Source: Artemia franciscana
Taxonomy: Eukaryota > Arthropoda > Branchiopoda > Anostraca > Artemiidae
DNA: 64,000 bases
Direction of reading: 5' to 3'
Assembly (NCBI RefSeq): GCF_032884065.1
Contig: NC_088880.1
Span: forward strand, 23,684,715-23,748,714
Numbering within the stretch: the first letter of the stretch is position 1; each line of letters opens with the position of its first letter. Shown here in pieces: positions 58,926 to 64,000 of the stretch. Under the pieces are notes generated by a model that saw only the letters and a list, made by a program, of their open reading frames with translations, made no database searches and was not told where the DNA came from. The position numbers and the translations under genes are program-made.

Positions 58926-60278
58926 ATTTAATTTATACAGTAAAAATAACCGTTACGCTGTATTCCATGGTTGCATAGCAGTCATGGGGGAGCGGATGCT
59001 GGATCTCTTTGTTACGAAGAAGGGACTAAAGTCCCTTCTTCCTTATTCCTTTTTTTCATATCAATGCTTCAATATTGAACACTCTAACAATCTACCACAA
59101 GAGTAATGCGACAAAAAAAATATTGTTTTTTCTATCACAAAATTTCAAGAATACTATTACTAACTGCTAACAACTCACTGAAGCACCAAGCCACCTGAGG
59201 CCAGCACAGCTACGCACGCTCCACCTAATCCCAATGTGGTTTGAGGAGAATGATAGGCCTCGGCTACTTACGTTTGCTTTGAACAATAAAAATTTAAATG
59301 CTTTGAGCAATAATCACTAAAAAAAATACTTGCAATTAGCAACTGGGCTGTATTTACTTATTCTAAAATGCTTTCAGGAAAGCACTAGTCAAACTTTTAT
59401 GTAAAGAACCCGTGGTTATGGAGGACACCAGCCATTCTCGTAATGCATAGGATATTCATGGTTAGTTTTAAGTTTGGCTCTTTACTTTAATTTGAAAATA
59501 CTCGAACTAAAGCAATACATCTGGCATACTCCCAAAAATCAGAAACAAATTGAGCCATTGCTATCTATAAAAGGGGTTCTCGCCTATTTTTCTTAAAAAG
59601 CACACCAACATAGCATTGTTTCCATTTCTACCGATTTTTTGGGAGATCGACTGAATTCCGAAACCATTTCCCGACAAAAAAAAAAGATCATACCGATACT
59701 ATGCTGGGTAAGCGGCTCTCAGTCTGAGAGACATCTACTGATTTTCTTCCAAAAAGTGCTGAAATTATCCAGATCGTTTGAAAAAAAGGCGGAAACGCTG
59801 ATTAGACCTAATGATCAGAAGTTCAAACTATGCATGTATTTGCAAATTGTTGTGTTTTTATTAAAAATGAGAGCGTCTAAGAATTGGAAGGGTAGAAACA
59901 ACAATAATATCAAGCAAAGCATACATTTTGAAATATAATTGCCTTACAAGTTATAAACAGAAAAGAGGTATGAAAAACTATTTTTCACGTTTGAATTTAT
60001 AAAAAACTATGTTTGAAATTTCAGTTTCATATTAAATATTTAGTATTATGAAGCAAATAAACTTGGAGCCCGGACTCCTTGACATCCTAAATGGTCCTGG
60101 ATTTCTGAGCACTTCTTATTGTAACTATCAATCAAATTGTTCTTTTTACCGTTATTCCCCATCCATTCGGGGAAAAATTCCTGCGTTTATGCCTTTTAGG
60201 CATTGCTACGACTAAGAAAAGTTGACTCTATTTGCCTTACTTCATAAAGCTTTTTTTTAAAACAAATGTTTTTTTCAG
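58926..60278. other. End of intron 2, possible LINE 3' piece
   Basis: Near 59160-59250 'caactcactgaagcaccaag' and 'ccacctgaggccagcacagc' look like LINE 3' sequence, but the match is only remembered. The 99-codon frame at 59639-59938 is unrecognised. The intron ends in 'gtttttttcag'. Confidence 0.3.
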
Positions 60279-60925
60279 GCGTTGGAACAATGCCAATGTT
60301 TCAACTACCAATCGATAACAGAAGAATTGATTTAGAAACATCAGCAACAGAACCCATTTCAAATAATGCCAATGAAGTACATGCTTTAAGCTACAAGGGT
60401 CGATCCAGTGATGAAGAAAGCTCATCTTCCTCAGAAGAAGAAGACGAAGAGCCCGAAATTATTAAAAGCCTAGAAAATACCAGTAGTGAGAATGATGAAC
60501 ATGATGACAATTATGTTGAGCTTAAAAATACAAACTTACCTATACAGACTTCTGAGACCCCTCTCGTGATCGAGACAAGCACAACTACAACAACTACAAT
60601 GACTACCATTCCACCTGGCCGTCCGAGGTCGAACCTCCAACCTGATGGAACTTTAATGTTTACAAAAGATATTATAAACCCGCAAAATGATAATTTACGA
60701 GAAAAGTTAAGCAGTCCTCAAGTCTCAGAGTCTGAAATCCAAGACAAATTTGTGAAAGATGCAATTTTAAAGGATGGACAGGAAGAAAACATGCTGGCAT
60801 GGCATCCTCAAAGTAGTTCATTTTTTGACGTGACAGACGCTAAGCCAGGAGTATTTTACGCTATTGATAGATGGTCCCGACAATCAAGAAATAGTAAATT
60901 GTTAAAGCTGCCATATTCATTGTAG
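60279..60925 (+). CDS. DM4/12-like protein, terminal exon with acidic tail
   Basis: Residues 310-523 of the predicted protein, after Ser309 formed across the junction. The acceptor 'gtttttttcag' is strong, and the frame is open to the TAG at 60923-60925. The product is hydrophilic: a Ser/Glu run at about 350-368 (SSDEESSSSSEEEDEEPE), a Thr-rich stretch near 410-420, and a C-terminal ENMLAWHPQSSSFFDVTDA followed by a basic end (RWSRQSRNSKLLKLPYSL). Known DM4/12 proteins usually end soon after the last cysteine, so this 215-residue extension is unusual. The exon could belong to another transcript, but phase and spacing fit. Confidence 0.72.
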
Positions 60926-61159
60926 GTAGAGGCCAAAATTCTGTTCTTGACCCCCACCTCCCTCTCGTCCCCCTTTTTTATACCAATTTGATATTACGGC
61001 CTATGAAAAGAAGTGAATCGGATTTCTATTGTATATAGTGAAATACTGTTTGTAAACAATCTAAAATATTTTTTGTTTATTTGAGGGTTTTTGTTGTTTA
61101 TTTGTAAATTCTGCATTCTGTATTTATTGTGTCCTGCTTTTGTCAACGTTTTTTTATTA

Positions 61160-61165
61160 ATTAAA
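61160..61165 (+). promoter_or_regulatory. Candidate poly(A) signal ATTAAA
   Basis: ATTAAA lies 235 nt after the stop codon and is followed by a T-rich stretch. No AATAAA occurs between the stop and this point. Confidence 0.4.
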
Positions 61166-62769
61166 ATTGTAAATACTTTTTTTTTTAGTAAACTTGTTTT
61201 TATTTGGTAATTTTCCCTTCTCTTCTTTTTTTATGTTTTTTTCTATGCAAAAAAAAAAGATAAGTAGTTTCAGAAGCTTGCAAAGACCAATTTAGAGAAA
61301 CCTGATATTGTATATTTTGAATGGATTATAAGAGGTAACTAGATCCCGTTAATTTAGCAAAGAGGAAATTCATTTCATTTCTTATTTTTACATTAAATGT
61401 TATACGCTAAAAATAGCCAAATTTTGATTTAAAAGCACACTGTTATTATTTTCTTAGCAATTACACTGAATCAGTGCCCTCGAATGGGAGGGAGAGGAGT
61501 CATTATCTCTTCCAAAATTCCCCCCCCCCCCGCCCCGCCCTCATATTTTGAAAGAAACCTTTTTATGCGTATTTTCGTTGAAAAATACCTTTTTGATATT
61601 TTCAATGAAAAATTAAAAAAATACCTTATTCCTTTTTCGAAAAAGACTAGAGAAAAACAATGTACATAGACAGCTGATCTTGGTTTTAAACAGAAAATGC
61701 TGAATGCTAAACCGAGGCGCATATAAGTCAAATCTGTTTCTGCAGGGATTTCGTTTTGATTATGGAAGACTAATATAATTGATTATTATCTTTATATAAG
61801 ACTAATATAAAGATAATATAATAAAAATAATTGATCTTTTTACCGTTGCACAGACAATATTCAATTTTTACAAAACACTTAACGGTGAAACCTAGAACAG
61901 GATAAACTCTAAATAAATAATTGTAATACTTATCTCAAAAATATAAAAAACACAAAATAACAAAAAAAAAAATAAAAAAAAATAAAAAACAAAAATATAA
62001 AAATATAAAAACATCTTACGTTTCAGCAGAATGTGGTGCTCCAAAAGAATTCAAAACTTGATTTTCATTATATTGAAAAAGGCATATTCTTCTACAAAGC
62101 AATAAGATCTAGAGAAGAACAAGATCAAGCACCTTGGGATGGGTGGGTCCATATGATGTAAGAGGGTACTAATGTCCAAACGACTGGCTAAAATGGCTAA
62201 AAATCACGATTTAGTTTCATTGTTCAAATTCGTTGAATGAGTCATTTGGATTTGACAGTTACGAATTAAGTTCATAAGTGCCCCATAAGAGGCATTTGGG
62301 GTGAATTTCCGTAGGCACCATTTTTTTGAATAAAATACTGCTTTACTTGTTTTAAAAAGTCTCCCTCGTGAACTAAATGTGTACCAAACATTCCAATATG
62401 TGTTCACTTACCTTGCTATATTTTCGTCCTTTAATGGCCGAAAATTTGTCAAAAAGTATACTTGTGTTTCTCCTGGTATACTCCACATGGACCTAAGACT
62501 TTTGATCAACGTGTGGGAAACTATTCAATGTCTCCGATAAATTTTTGTCCTTTAATCACAGAGGGAGGGTTAAGTATGTTAGGAGGTAATCGTAATTTTG
62601 GTTATTTGCAATAGCCACCCAAAATATTTTTCGGGGATTTCATGTTAAAAACGGTGGTGCGGTGTTAAGGATAAAAAATAAAAAACATAAAAAAAGGGCT
62701 AAAAGTCACCTGATAGTCCTGGATCGAGTAATATGATACCAATTGTCTCAATCTTTGTAATACAAGTTT
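61166..62769. other. Unassigned stretch downstream of the gene
   Basis: AT-rich, with an A-rich low-complexity run at 61930-62010 and a C run at 61518-61530. No gene or repeat family is recognised. Confidence 0.35.
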
Positions 62770-63340
62770 TTGGGCTCTCCTAAAATTTAACACATGCAAA
62801 ACTTGGGACCGGGGAAAACTCGACCTCGCAGAATCAAATGCCGGAAATTTTCTGGGTGAATTTTCCCGCTTAAAATTCAACATAACGAAAATCAACCAAC
62901 TCGGAATTCAATCCACACAAAATTAAACCCGGTAAAAATCAATTCAGAAAACCCGCTCTGAGTAAAATTCTGCCCATGCCAAATTTGATCCAGTCTAATT
63001 CAACCTATGAAACCGAACTCAAACAAAATCCAATAAATACTAAATTAACCCGAGTAATTTCCAGCCCCGACAAAATTCTGCCAGACAAAACTTAGCTCGA
63101 AAACCTTCAAACCAAGTAAAATTACACCCATCCAAAAGTAAGCCAGCGTAAAATTAAACCCATTGAAATTCATAACAAGTTAAAACCAACACGCTCAAAA
63201 TTCAAGGCAGCAGCACTTAAATATAGGACAATTCAATCCGGTTAAATGCAGCCAAGAAAAAACTGAAAAATCTGATCCAAAGCAAGCTTAGCCCAGCAAA
63301 GATAAATTTATTCAGCATAGCAGGATTAACCGCTAAACCA
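62770..63340. repeat. Degenerate 'AAAATTCAACCCG' short-period repeat
   Basis: About thirty imperfect units of 14-20 bp, variants of 'aaaattcaacccggt', run through this stretch. The texture resembles that at 12060-12299. Confidence 0.55.
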
Positions 63341-64000
63341 TCAGCAATAATTTAGTGAAACTTAGTTCTGAACTCAATAACTTGAATTAAATAGTACAAT
63401 AAGTCCTGCTTCAGGTTTCAGCCATAGTTTCATCAACGGAGTCAAAGGCACAGATTTGAATCCAAATTCTCTGCTCCATGGAGAGGAAATTTTTTTCATC
63501 TTAGACAGGGTTAACAGAGCCCATCCAGGGGCAGCATTGTCTTCATGCCAAAGATAAGTTGGGCTGAAACCCGTCATCTAAACGTAGTGACCAGGTAAAA
63601 TGAAGATATCTTACCCTTGGATGAGGCTTTAGATTAACTTGGTCAAATTACTTTATCGCGCAAAGTAATTAAGCTGGTCTCCTTCCACATAGAAGGCCGA
63701 AAAAACCTAATATTACAAGAAGTAGTATCAGATTTCTGCAAGGCTGTTTGCCTTCTTCATGGTCAGTGAAGAACGACTCTGCTTGTATAATACTGACTTG
63801 CAAACTACTCGCACAATAACAGGAAGGATACGTTCAAACCCAAACTGAATTAATTGTGGATTATGGTATCACAATATGGCTTTATGAAAGTCGCCCAATT
63901 TGGTAATTTTAAAGCCACGGGTCATAAGCCAGTGGAATTGGACATCTATCGGTGCAGCACAGGACCAGGACCAGTATCTTCCAATGCTCATAAGGACAAT
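63341..64000. other. Unassigned window end
   Basis: Moderate-GC sequence at 63400-63580 is open on both strands (67 codons minus; about 48 codons plus) without recognisable motifs. It could be the edge of an exon or a LINE piece. Confidence 0.3.

Noticed and set aside
60034-60172. Alternative exon before the terminal exon, with YYEANKLGA in one frame and a 46-codon cysteine-bearing frame in another
   Set aside because: The DM4/12-like phrase is followed by a stop within 13 codons, and no donor fits the phase. Exon 51014-51147 fits both junctions and supplies the missing cysteines.

Overview
The window is animal nuclear DNA, AT-rich and dominated by repeats. GT-AG introns of 20.5 kb and 9.1 kb, an arthropod-type cysteine domain and the repeat spectrum (Helitron, Penelope-like, hAT, LINE tails with TATC repeats) point to a large-genome arthropod. 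From memory of one dispersed repeat I would guess a brine shrimp (Artemia), but this is unverified.

Only one host gene can be supported. It lies on the plus strand in three exons (29680-30470, 51014-51147, 60279-60925) whose splice phases fit exactly. The predicted protein has about 523 residues: an N-terminal hydrophobic segment, a basic stretch, a four-cysteine region resembling DM4/12 proteins, and a long acidic Ser/Glu/Thr-rich tail. Its introns are filled with repeats.

Layout. 1-2.1 kb: head-to-head degraded copies of a dispersed repeat. 3.1-3.5 kb: a short coding segment duplicated in inverted orientation. 4.2-5.9 kb: a LINE tail, then a 915-bp Helitron with both ends intact on the minus strand, sitting in a TA microsatellite. 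6.9-8.8 kb: a LINE 3' end and a dispersed repeat copy. 11.1-11.5 kb: a hAT-type non-autonomous element. 12.3-27.6 kb: a 15.3-kb palindrome, two 7.5-kb arms around a 232-bp spacer. Each arm carries, from outside to centre, a dispersed-repeat end, a LINE, a hAT transposase remnant, a degraded coiled-coil coding region, a small MITE, a 72-bp tandem repeat, a hammerhead-like motif, a full dispersed repeat, and alternating head/tail pieces of a Penelope-like GIY-YIG domain. 28.6-29.6 kb: two diverged copies of a 240-bp segment just upstream of the gene. 33.5-37.6 kb: a 61-bp tandem array, then a 3.7-kb element with 1.24-kb terminal inverted repeats. 40-45 kb: a module array, a foldback element and another dispersed repeat. 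47-49 kb: a LINE tail and a degraded hAT transposase. 52-57 kb: a dispersed repeat followed by about ten ~280-bp tandem units related to its internal module. 57-59 kb: foldback and tandem repeats holding a 143-bp hAT MITE.

The recurrent 1.5-1.7 kb dispersed repeat is called HER (hairpin-ended repeat) here. It has no coding capacity, shared subterminal inverted repeats (AGTAAGGAGCGAC), a 20-bp hairpin at one end followed by TT, and internal foldbacks. This layout suggests a non-autonomous Helentron-type element, but that is inference. The two most striking items are the palindrome with its Penelope-like core, and the link between HER and the tandem array at 53.6-56.7 kb.
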